IMG/VR virus record: IMGVR_UViG_3300044638_003989
Span: 1 to 40,393 of that record
From: a virus
Length of the DNA stretch: 40,393 bases
Direction: 5' to 3' (one strand)
Part shown: positions 23,984-29,841 of the stretch, in pieces
Layout of the letters: the number at the start of each line of letters is the position of its first letter
How positions within the stretch are numbered: the first letter of the stretch is position 1
Program-made: the position numbers and the translations under genes
The notes under the pieces: model-generated
What the model was told of the DNA's origin: nothing
Seen by the model: only the letters and a program-made list of their open reading frames with translations
Databases searched by the model: none

Positions 23984-24001
23984 TGTAGCGACTGGTTAGG
24001 C
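23984..24001 (+). other. attC-type 3' half-site at the left edge of the cassette array
   Basis: TGTAGCGACTGGTTAGGC matches the 3' ends of the three internal sites; 16 of its bases are identical to the site ending at 25472. It ends in GTTAGGC, the G^TTRRRY crossover core. No matching 5' half (GCCYAACGTT or complementary arm) is seen upstream, so it is either a truncated attC left by an earlier cassette or an attI-like receptor. Confidence 0.6.
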
Positions 24002-24037
24002 TATGATGCTTTAATTTCTGATTAACCAATAAATAAC

Positions 24038-24202
24038 ATGAGTAACGAAAAACCTACCGTGGTAAATAAACACGGATCATCGGGCTGGTGGATTGCCGGA
24101 CTGGCGTTTGCCATAGCCTTTTATTACGTCGGTGATTCAGCGATAAAAGCATGGAAGGAAGTCGAGTTGAAGAAACTAGAATCCTGCGCGAAACCATCAT
24201 GA
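24038..24202 (+). CDS. Cassette 1 small membrane protein
   Basis: The 54 residues contain one transmembrane segment (about 17-31, WWIAGLAFAIAFYYV) and a charged C-terminal helix (AIKAWKEVELKKLESCAKPS). The start is 37 bases after the cassette boundary, downstream of CTTTAATTTCTGAWTAACC, a leader shared with cassette 2. It overlaps the next gene by ATGA. No family is recognised; small membrane proteins are frequent in integron cassettes. Confidence 0.55.
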   Translation: MSNEKPTVVNKHGSSGWWIAGLAFAIAFYYVGDSAIKAWKEVELKKLESCAKPS

Positions 24203-24384
24203 CAAAACGAATCTATAAATTAGTGCCAAGATTTCCCGGCATACTTGTTCCTACCTATAGCAAAGAAGAATATCAAAAGGTTGTTAAATCAGAGGGGCGT
24301 ACGCTTACGTTTCTTTTTGCCGGACTATGCGCAGGATCAGCATTTATAGCTGTCCTTGGGTTCCTCACTGTCTTCTCTGCCTAA
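24199..24384 (+). CDS. Cassette 1 second small membrane protein
   Basis: The 61 residues start MTKRIYKLVPRFPGILVPTY and have one C-terminal transmembrane segment (about 40-60, LTFLFAGLCAGSAFIAVLGF). A start at 24151 would lie inside the upstream gene and is rejected. The stop codon TAA lies inside the GCCTAAC core of attC1, a typical cassette-gene ending. No function can be assigned. Confidence 0.55.
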   Translation: MTKRIYKLVPRFPGILVPTYSKEEYQKVVKSEGRTLTFLFAGLCAGSAFIAVLGFLTVFSA

Positions 24385-24468
24385 CGTTCAAGCTCAGCGA
24401 TAGCCCACTGAAACTAGCCGAACCATGAGCGGCGTCTGCGGGCTATTCGCTGTAGCGCTTGGTTGGGC
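24379..24468 (+). other. attC-like site 1 (90 bp)
   Basis: It begins with GCCTAAC and ends with GTTGGGC, which pair except for wobbles. Inside are paired arms: CAAGC (24389-24393)/GCTTG (24457-24461), AGCGA (24396-24400)/TCGCT (24447-24451) and TAGCCC (24401-24406)/GGGCTA (24440-24445). The interior is a variable terminal loop. Unpaired bases between the arm blocks are asymmetric, as required for strand choice by IntI. Confidence 0.78.
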
Positions 24469-24498
24469 GTCTTTGTCTTTAATTTCTGAATAACCTAA

Positions 24499-24732
24499 AT
24501 GAAAAACATGAACTTATGTATTAACTGTAAGTGGAACGAGTCAGGGGAATGTAAGGCCCCCCAAAATATGACTAGGCTTAATCCCGTAGATGGCAGTGCA
24601 TCTTTCCGGTTTATGCGCATGTGTATATCACATCGAACCGGATTTGGTTCGGGGTGGATAGGGTGTCGATTACACAAACTATGCGGCAGAGAGGGCCGAT
24701 GGTTTCTGCCCAACGTTCAAGCTCAGCGATGA
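24499..24732 (+). CDS. Cassette 2 cysteine-rich small protein
   Basis: The 77 residues start MKNMNLCINCKWNESGECKA. The pattern C..C.W...GEC..P (Cys7, Cys10, Cys18), a later C (about 42) and LHKLCGREGRWF resemble small zinc-binding proteins widespread in phages and mobile elements, where CGREGRWF is recurrent. The reading frame runs into attC2, so the tail LPNVQAQR is encoded by the site itself. It starts after the shared cassette leader. Confidence 0.6.
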   Translation: MKNMNLCINCKWNESGECKAPQNMTRLNPVDGSASFRFMRMCISHRTGFGSGWIGCRLHKLCGREGRWFLPNVQAQR

Positions 24733-24803
24733 CCACAACACTGAAGACTCCCGAAGCATCAGAGTCAACAGCGTGGTCATTCGCCTGTAGCGCGTGGTTA
24801 GGC
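24708..24803 (+). other. attC-like site 2 (96 bp)
   Basis: It begins with GCCCAAC and ends with GTTAGGC. Its 5' half shares AACGTTCAAGCTCAGCGAT with attC1 exactly. The inner arms TGACCAC/GTGGTCA pair over 7 bp, with GCGA/TCGC next to them. The middle is unrelated to site 1, as expected from attC sites that share only their ends. Confidence 0.78.
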
Positions 24804-24898
24804 TCTGTAACTGCCTTGCTTTCCGTGGTTTGAAACTATCTTTCGATTTCGTGAAGATTGTTCTTGAAACCCAAAGCGGTTTGGGTTTTGGTCTGTGC

Positions 24899-25087
24899 AT
24901 GAACTACAACTACAACGACACCGAAATGACCGCTCTCTTAGATGCCTGCGCCGACGCTGCTGAAGCATACGCCAAAGTATCCGCCGACGACGAAGCCGCT
25001 CTCAAGTGCTGGCAAGACGCCCGCCGCGCCGTAGCCGCTGCCCGACTCGCCCGCACCCCCGCCAAGGTCAAGAAGGCCCGCAAATGA
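24899..25087 (+). CDS. Cassette 3 small helical protein
   Basis: The ATG at 24899 gives 62 residues (MNYNYNDTEMTALLDACADA onward), Ala-rich and helical with a basic end (AARLARTPAKVKKARK). An earlier ATG at 24794 lies in attC2 and is unlikely. The stop overlaps the next start by ATGA. Its base composition is distinctly GC-richer than the phage genes around it, suggesting origin outside this phage. Confidence 0.5.
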   Translation: MNYNYNDTEMTALLDACADAAEAYAKVSADDEAALKCWQDARRAVAAARLARTPAKVKKARK

Positions 25088-25389
25088 AAAATAAACACGC
25101 CGCCGCCCTCGGTAAACGGGGCGGCAAGGTCGGTGGGCGCGCTAAGTCGCCCGCGAAGACAACCGCAGCCCAAGCCAACGGCGCAAAGGGCGGACGGCCC
25201 TCGTCAACCGCGTGGGAATACACGGTTGAAAACGCGATCAAAGCCGACGCCGAATGGTGGGAATACCGCAACGGCAGCTTGAAAAGGTGGGGCGATCTAA
25301 CCCGCGCTTGTGATTCCGCGAGTCGATACGTTTTTGAGAAAACCGGACGGCGCATAAAGGCGTGGGTTTCTCTTCTGCCCAACGTTTGA
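25084..25389 (+). CDS. Cassette 3 basic KGG-type protein
   Basis: The 101 residues start MKNKHAAALGKRGGKVGGRA. The segment GKRGGKVGGRAKSPAKTTAA followed by NGAKGGRPS is the K/R-GG repeat pattern known from many small bacterial proteins, often gene-cassette or toxin-antitoxin associated. Its C-terminal half (WEYTVENAIKADAEWWEYRN) is aromatic and acidic. It ends SLLPNV, with the last residues and stop supplied by the attC3 core. DNA or RNA binding is plausible; function is unknown. Confidence 0.5.
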   Translation: MKNKHAAALGKRGGKVGGRAKSPAKTTAAQANGAKGGRPSSTAWEYTVENAIKADAEWWEYRNGSLKRWGDLTRACDSASRYVFEKTGRRIKAWVSLLPNV

Positions 25390-25472
25390 GGTGACCTATG
25401 GACGCAAAACCTGAAACCAATAAAACAATCAGCGGGCACAGCGCGGACATTAGGTCTAGCGACTGGTTAGGC
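25377..25472 (+). other. attC-like site 3 (96 bp)
   Basis: It begins with GCCCAAC and ends with GTTAGGC. Inner arms GACCTA / TAGGTC pair over 6 bp, with ATG/CAT next to them and one bulge. The 3' half TCTAGCGACTGGTTAGGC is the same family as in the other sites. The 5' half differs from sites 1 and 2 after GCCCAACGTTT. Confidence 0.7.
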
Positions 25473-25679
25473 TCCGTCTTCCTTATTTCGTGGGACGCTG
25501 ACCCTCAGCCATGGGAAAACTGGTCGCACCCATACTGCGTAATAATCGGCACCGAGGAACAAGCTAAAACATACGCAAAAGATAGGACTGAAAAGCGCGG
25601 AGGACTTTTCACTGTGGCCGAGATACGTAACGCCCCTGCCTTGGTTTTCATGCCTAATACGACCGACAATAAACCTTAA
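25398..25679 (+). CDS. Cassette 4 hypothetical protein starting within attC3
   Basis: The 93-residue frame opens at an ATG inside attC3, so residues 1-25 (MDAKPETNKTISGHSADIRS onward) are site-encoded. The cassette-specific part (SVFLISWDADPQPWENWSHP, YCVIIGTEEQAKTYAKDR) contains no other ATG, so translation may depend on the upstream site. It is a compact alpha/beta protein of unknown function. The start is uncertain; a non-ATG start after 25472 is possible. Confidence 0.45.
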   Translation: MDAKPETNKTISGHSADIRSSDWLGSVFLISWDADPQPWENWSHPYCVIIGTEEQAKTYAKDRTEKRGGLFTVAEIRNAPALVFMPNTTDNKP

Positions 25680-25687
25680 AAAGCACA

Positions 25688-25945
25688 ATGGAAACACAAT
25701 CAACAAGCATCCGCTTTACTGGAATACGCCCCGAAAAACATATGGTGCAAGGCGCAGGGCGAGCGTGCGGAAACTGCAAGCACCTGCTGCCCGACTATTC
25801 GCACCCGAACACGGACGGGAAAAGCATAATGGAACAGCGCGGATGGATATGCGCTGGCCCCGAGCTTGGCTGGTTTTCGGGATGGGGAACCGATGGATGC
25901 TGTGAAATGCATGAACGTATCTCCGCATTGCCTAACGTTGTGTAG
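25688..25945 (+). CDS. Cassette 4 cysteine-containing small protein
   Basis: The 85 residues contain CGNCKHL (27-30 region) and later CxG..., C C (ICAGPELG, TDGCCEM), a possible zinc site related in style to the cassette 2 protein. It ends SALPNVV, where the last residues come from the GCCTAACGTTGTG core of attC4. It follows the previous gene by 8 bases. No function is recognised. Confidence 0.5.
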   Translation: METQSTSIRFTGIRPEKHMVQGAGRACGNCKHLLPDYSHPNTDGKSIMEQRGWICAGPELGWFSGWGTDGCCEMHERISALPNVV

Positions 25946-26022
25946 TCTCACCTTTTCCCAGCTAATGCGGATTTAACCATTCAAACTGGAAAAAAATAAG
26001 TATTCCACAATTCCATTTAGGC
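25930..26022 (+). other. Degenerate attC-like site 4 at the right edge of the array
   Basis: It begins with a canonical GCCTAACGTT core. Ninety-three bases later is TTTAGGC, one base off the GTTAGGC core, with TTGTG / CACAA complementary near the ends. Length agrees with the other sites, but the inner arms are poor. The 5' part is convincing; the 3' end is tentative and may belong to the phage receptor sequence. Confidence 0.45.
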
Positions 26023-26099
26023 AGGATTAAAGAAATAAAACCAGTAAAAATGTGGACTTTTTGTTAATAGGCTCAAAACCCCATATAAATTGTAAAAAC

Positions 26100-26303
26100 A
26101 TGAAATTACCTAACGACATTTGCCGTTGCCACGATGCAGCCTGCGATACCCGTTATTCCTGTCTTCGCTGGCTTTGCAGAGGAACAGGTTCACCACAAAC
26201 ACCACACTGCCAGTCACATTGCAATGAAGACGGAATTTGTTACGCAATTATTGACAAGGACAAACCAACCATTCGCGACAATTACAGCGTCTTCATGGAT
26301 TGA
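26100..26303 (+). CDS. Cysteine-rich small protein
   Basis: The ATG at 26100 gives 67 residues with eight or more Cys (CRCHDAAC, YSCLRWLC, HCQSHC, GIC), a likely zinc-binding or redox mini-protein. A start at 26052 lies in the array edge and is less likely. It is 77 bases beyond the end of the cassette array and 53 bases before the helicase, so it is probably phage rather than cassette. Function unknown. Confidence 0.5.
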   Translation: MKLPNDICRCHDAACDTRYSCLRWLCRGTGSPQTPHCQSHCNEDGICYAIIDKDKPTIRDNYSVFMD

Positions 26304-26356
26304 AGCCTTAAGAACAGCTAGACAATATAGAAAACAGCACACACAAAGAGAATTAC

Positions 26357-27691
26357 ATGTCAAAACAACCTCCGCACTCCCTCGACGTTGAAGAAACTGT
26401 CATTGCCTCCGTATTTCTGGACGGTATAACTACTATTCAAGCCGCACTCGACAAGAAAGTTGGCGAAGACTCATTTTTTGATGAACGCAACCGCTTGCTT
26501 TGGAAAACATTTATTTGGGCCTTTAAGCGCGGAACGCCTTTAGAGGTTGATGCCATTGCCGAAGCCTTAAAGGAGAAGCGAAAACTCGATGACGTTGGCG
26601 GATACGATTACTTCCTTAAGGTGACTTCACGGGTTCCCACTACGGCAGGCACAAAGCACGCCATAGAAAAGCTCCAGGAATTATACATGCTGCGCGAGAT
26701 TATCAGTCGATCAAGCCAACTGATCGAAAACGCTCACTCATTTAGCGGCGACTTTTCCGTGTTCACGGCACAAATTGAAGATGCCCTACGCATTCATGAA
26801 GGACTAGAAAAGCAATTGACCATTAACGACGCTTGCGACCCCATAAACGACCGTTTAGACCGCATTGCACGGGGCGAACTCAGGGAGGGCGACAACGGTA
26901 TGGCTTGGCCTTGGAAGGACGCTACACGCTATTTAGGGCCGATTCAGAATGGCGAATTGGTTATAATTGCCGCTCGTCCTAGCCGTGGAAAATCCTCTGT
27001 AGCACGCCAGCTTGCTTGGTGTTGGTCGCAACGGTACGGAAATGTGCTGCTGTTTTCTCGCGAGATGCCTGTAGGTGAGCTACCGCCATTATTTGCCCAG
27101 TCCTTAAGCGGGTCAAGCTGGCGTGAAGCCCGCAATGGTCGTTTAACTTTTAAGGAGGTTGATGCCTTAAAGGAGGGCATGAAGGAGGTAAAAGCCAATT
27201 TAGCCCTTAAGGTGTTTGATCGTGACCGCACGTTAAGCCAAATTGCGGCACGCATTAAGGCTCAATGTTTACAGGTGAAGCCGTGCGCCGTGGTTATCGA
27301 CTATCTCCAGGCTTACGATGTGGAGCAAACTAAGGGAGAGACGCGAGACATAGCAATTGGTCGCTTTACCCGTGCGATGAAGGATTTAGCTATTGATCTA
27401 AACCTACCAATGATCCTACTCGCCCAGATTGGGCGAAGCGTCGAGAAAGAGGAGCGCGAGCCGCGCCTTAGCGACATCAGGGAGAGCGGCAACATTGAGC
27501 AAGACGCCGACAGGTGCGTATTTGTCCATTGGGCAGCAAAAAAAGCAAATGGAGAGCCGCAAGACTTGAACGATCAAAACAATATCGAAATTGAGTGTTC
27601 TCTAATTCAGGCGAAAGGCCGAGGAGAAGGGCAGGCAACATGTCCCCTTGTTTTCCATCGGCCTACGGCTACGTTTAAATCAATAGGCTGA
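26357..27691 (+). CDS. dnaB: Replicative DnaB-like helicase
   Basis: The 444 residues show the DnaB domain order. An N-terminal helical domain (1-150, SLDVEETVIASVFLDGITTI) precedes the RecA-fold ATPase. Walker A is AARPSRGKSS (205-214), with Arg replacing the common Met of GRPSMGKT. SREM follows, and Walker B is VVIDYLQ (312-318). Then come PRLSDIRESGNIEQDAD and KGRGEGQA near the end. It unwinds DNA at the phage fork. No phage primase or polymerase is visible, so host enzymes probably complete replication. A terminator follows. Confidence 0.92.
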   Translation: MSKQPPHSLDVEETVIASVFLDGITTIQAALDKKVGEDSFFDERNRLLWKTFIWAFKRGTPLEVDAIAEALKEKRKLDDVGGYDYFLKVTSRVPTTAGTKHAIEKLQELYMLREIISRSSQLIENAHSFSGDFSVFTAQIEDALRIHEGLEKQLTINDACDPINDRLDRIARGELREGDNGMAWPWKDATRYLGPIQNGELVIIAARPSRGKSSVARQLAWCWSQRYGNVLLFSREMPVGELPPLFAQSLSGSSWREARNGRLTFKEVDALKEGMKEVKANLALKVFDRDRTLSQIAARIKAQCLQVKPCAVVIDYLQAYDVEQTKGETRDIAIGRFTRAMKDLAIDLNLPMILLAQIGRSVEKEEREPRLSDIRESGNIEQDADRCVFVHWAAKKANGEPQDLNDQNNIEIECSLIQAKGRGEGQATCPLVFHRPTATFKSIG

Positions 27692-27703
27692 AGACTAGGC
27701 ACG

Positions 27704-27737
27704 AAAAAGCCGCCCCATTTACGGAGCGGCTTTTTTT
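27704..27737. terminator. Bidirectional intrinsic terminator
   Basis: AAAAAGCCGC (27704-27713) pairs with GCGGCTTTTT (27726-27735), with a 12-nt loop and T runs on both strands. It ends the rightward thyX-to-helicase transcript. On the minus strand it would also end the leftward block 29236-27743. It sits between two convergent genes. Confidence 0.9.
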
Positions 27738-27742
27738 ATAGG

Positions 27743-27907
27743 TTATTTATCTGGGTGCCATTGGTTCTCAACTATGTTTCGGCCCACTTTTATTAGTAGC
27801 TTGGCAAGCTCATCACTTATTCCGTGATGCTCTGCTATTTTTTCAACGGTTAAATAATCGTTAACGTAAAGGTGATAAAATTCTGATGCTGTTTTTCTGA
27901 TATTCAT
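27743..27907 (-). CDS. Small helical protein, HTH-like
   Basis: The 54 residues read MNIRKTASEFYHLYVNDYLT followed by VEKIAEHHGISDELAKLLIK and GRNIVENQWHPDK. The central VEKIAEHHGISDELAKLL matches a helix-turn-helix rhythm. It lies just inside the terminator, is close to the next upstream gene, and no Shine-Dalgarno is seen. It is a real gene by length and codon pattern, but function is unknown. Confidence 0.5.
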   Translation of the reverse strand: MNIRKTASEFYHLYVNDYLTVEKIAEHHGISDELAKLLIKVGRNIVENQWHPDK

Positions 27908-27924
27908 TTGCAAAATTCGTGGTT

Positions 27925-28029
27925 TTATTTCATTTCGTCGTCTTGGAGTGAGGGATGCGACTTCATGAGACCGCTAAGGGTGCATAAAATCATTATTAAA
28001 AGTGACACTGACAGGAATAGGGTGGCCAT
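27925..28029 (-). CDS. Mini membrane protein
   Basis: The 34 residues begin MATLFLSVSLLIMILCTLSG, a single hydrophobic segment, and have a polar tail (LMKSHPSLQDDEMK). The start is two bases after the stop of the upstream 322-residue gene, so it is probably translationally coupled. Such miniproteins are common in phage early operons. Confidence 0.4.
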   Translation of the reverse strand: MATLFLSVSLLIMILCTLSGLMKSHPSLQDDEMK

Positions 28030-28031
28030 TG

Positions 28032-29000
28032 TTAGCGGCTCCTGGGCTTTGCGTTAAACTTAAAAGCAACACCAGCCAGCTCGGGCCGCAATTTGCATTC
28101 ATTGGCAAACGCCATAAAATCGGCTTCACTCCAAAGCGGGTTTAAGTCCGACCAATTGGCCTCGACTGTGTTTGTGTGAGTGTATAGAATTACGTTTTTA
28201 GCGGCCCGATTGTCGGAGTCTATAACGCACAAGTTAAGCGCCAACTCGCGGGCGAGGATGGCGCGGGACTTCTCGGCATTAGCTAACGCTTCCGCCTTTG
28301 CTTTGCGCTTAGCCTCCACCTTTTTCGCCGCGTCCCGTGCCGCTATGTTTTCGGGTAAGTAATACCCGCTAGCGGTCAACTCCTCAAGCGCCTTCGCCTC
28401 CTCCTCTGTGGTTGGCTTATAGCTCAAACGCTCCCCGAGGTATTCGTATTCATTGCCCGTCTTTTCCTCTAACCATTTGCGCAACGTGTCCGCTTCCGCT
28501 TTCCACTGCTGAACAAAGCCAAGTTTTTCAAGGGTATATTTCATTTCCTTGTCGCTTCTTGGCCCTGCCTTGGTTAGGGCTTCGATCTGCTCAGGGGTTG
28601 CCCGTAAATGGTCCCGAAGGATCTCGCGGCACTTCTCGGCGCTCTTACCATCTGGACCGCTTCCGCCGTGGTATGTAGCGCCTAACCCGTCGGCAAACAT
28701 ACCCTGAAACCAATAGAGCGCATTGCCGAAAGCGTGCATGGGTACACCGTCGGACTCCGACAAGTGAACAGAGGCTAAAAGGCGAAGCTCGGGAACGTTG
28801 GGGAAACGCCTTAGGATTTCTTCATGCGCGCAGCCGCCGAAAGAGTCCACCCACCGCCCACGAGATAATTCCTCTGCGGAGCAAGTGAGGGAAAAATGCG
28901 AGTGGCCGTTTTTGCATTCGTCATTAAGCGAGGCTTTAACCGTTACCCGCTCCCGTGGTGTGGAGTGGGTGAATATATATTTAAGGTTATTTGTCTTCAT
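28032..29000 (-). CDS. Hypothetical protein of 322 residues
   Basis: I do not recognise this protein. The N-terminus (KYIFTHSTPRERVTVKASLN) is beta-rich, and residues 40-140 contain CSAEELSRGRWVDSFGGCAH and YWFQGMFADGLGATYHGGSG. A long Lys/Ala/Glu helical section (215-250) follows, then a mixed C-terminus. No catalytic motif is obvious. It is the main gene of a short leftward block that faces the helicase operon, apart from the leftward recombination operon. Confidence 0.55.
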   Translation of the reverse strand: MKTNNLKYIFTHSTPRERVTVKASLNDECKNGHSHFSLTCSAEELSRGRWVDSFGGCAHEEILRRFPNVPELRLLASVHLSESDGVPMHAFGNALYWFQGMFADGLGATYHGGSGPDGKSAEKCREILRDHLRATPEQIEALTKAGPRSDKEMKYTLEKLGFVQQWKAEADTLRKWLEEKTGNEYEYLGERLSYKPTTEEEAKALEELTASGYYLPENIAARDAAKKVEAKRKAKAEALANAEKSRAILARELALNLCVIDSDNRAAKNVILYTHTNTVEANWSDLNPLWSEADFMAFANECKLRPELAGVAFKFNAKPRSR

Positions 29001-29086
29001 TGGTGTTTAGTTTATGTCTGCGTTTTCCACAGGTTAGAGCCATGACAATGCCAAGCTACCAAAAGAAAACAAGCATAAAAAACCAT

Positions 29087-29236
29087 TTATCGCGTTTTAT
29101 TTTCTTCTGGCCACTGAGAGCATGTCTCAATAAGCTCATTTGTCGCTCTGTTGCCCTTGTGCGTGCGTAGCTCATGGAATGCCCTTTCCTTAGCTTTAGA
29201 GAGAAGCAAAGAGGTTGTTTGATCGATTGTATCCAT
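29087..29236 (-). CDS. Small hypothetical protein
   Basis: The 49 residues read MDTIDQTTSLLLSKAKERAF then HELRTHKGNRATNELIETCS, an amphipathic helix-rich protein. An AGGG-like sequence lies just upstream. It is the first gene of the leftward block. Between it and 29000 a 24-codon frame (29012-29086) with a hydrophobic start could encode a miniprotein but is too short to support. Confidence 0.4.
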   Translation of the reverse strand: MDTIDQTTSLLLSKAKERAFHELRTHKGNRATNELIETCSQWPEENKTR

Positions 29237-29705
29237 TCACCCTTAATGCCTCACACGCGCACGCGTGTCTGTTCTAGTGTGTGCTTCACTACTCTTTCAG
29301 CTCCGATCTAGTGCTTGTGCCTCACTTATTGCGACTGCTTGCCGTGGATTAGACATAATGGTCATTGTGCGGCATTCCTATTGAGACTGACCACACGTAG
29401 GGGGGGAGGGGGTCGCGATGTGGTTGGTTAATGGAAATTGCGATAGGTTAAGCAGATCATTAAAAAAATATCCTATTAGGCCCTACTTGATTCGGTTAGG
29501 TGGTTAATTGCTAGGATTGACGGAGAGCTGTTAGATGGATTATAGCTAAAGGACTGCTGTATGCGTAGTTACGGAATTTGTTTGTTAGACTACGGAAATT
29601 AGTTTGGCTAGATGTGTGTTTTTAAAAATAAATTAAAAAATTTTAAATGTATGGTGGGCTAGTAAGTTAAGTGGTCTTTTATGTTATTTAAGAATACGAA
29701 TAAGC
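29237..29705. other. Gene-free switch region between divergent blocks
   Basis: No gene is credible here. It holds a 7-bp inverted repeat ACACGCG (29253-29259) / CGCGTGT (29262-29268), a G-rich run (GTAGGGGGGGAGGGGG, 29397-29412) and an AT-rich section, 29622-29650. Lying upstream of the terminase genes, it is a candidate for the packaging (cos/pac) site or replication origin, which sequence alone cannot decide. Confidence 0.45.
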
Positions 29706-29733
29706 TTGACTTTTGGAAATGATGTAATACAAT
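29706..29733 (+). promoter_or_regulatory. Sigma70-like late promoter 1
   Basis: TTGACT (29706-29711) is separated by 16 bases from TACAAT (29728-29733), five of six matches to each consensus. It drives the rightward terminase-structural operon. Confidence 0.6.
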
Positions 29734-29750
29734 CGAACCAACGCGAAGCG

Positions 29751-29780
29751 GTGACTGTGTAGGTGAGATTGTGTTATAAT
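29751..29780 (+). promoter_or_regulatory. Sigma70-like late promoter 2 with extended -10
   Basis: A perfect TATAAT (29775-29780) is preceded by TGT (an extended -10, TGTTATAAT). A weaker -35-like GTGACT (29751-29756) lies 18 bases upstream. It forms a tandem pair with promoter 1, 45 bases apart, just before a structured leader. Confidence 0.6.
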
Positions 29781-29782
29781 TC

Positions 29783-29841
29783 TGCCAATTTCGTAGGCGT
29801 AAGTGCGGATTTCACGGTGTACGACTTCGAAAAAATTGGCA
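29783..29841 (+). promoter_or_regulatory. Structured 5' leader of the late operon
   Basis: A 9-bp perfect inverted repeat, TGCCAATTT (29783-29791) / AAATTGGCA (29833-29841), closes a 41-nt interior with smaller pairings such as CGTA/TACG and GTG/CAC. It lies directly after promoter 2, so its transcripts begin with this fold. It could stabilise mRNA or bind a regulator; no known riboswitch is recognised. Confidence 0.45.

Larger units (their letters stand above)
23984..26022 (+). mobile_element. Integron-like gene-cassette array without integrase
   Basis: Four cassettes run head to tail, each a compact one- or two-gene unit transcribed rightward and ended by an attC-like site. Boundaries are at 23995-24001, 24462-24468, 24797-24803 and 25466-25472 (GTTRRRY cores), plus a degenerate TTTAGGC at 26016-26022. 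Matching GCCYAAC cores lie at 24379, 24708, 25377 and 25930. Intergenic space outside the sites is minimal, and the third cassette is visibly more GC-rich than the phage. No tyrosine recombinase is encoded, so this corresponds to a cluster of attC sites lacking integrase. Confidence 0.75.

Noticed and set aside
23984-25945. CRISPR array
   Set aside because: The repeated motifs are 90-96 bp bipartite sites separated by coding cassettes, not short repeats with regular spacers.
29012-29086. A 24-codon minus-strand frame with a hydrophobic start
   Set aside because: It is too short to separate from chance, although it is placed between two probable genes.
29490-29520. A further attC-like core, GTTAGGT, near 29500
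   Set aside because: It has no partner core within 60-150 bases, no complementary arms and no cassette gene.
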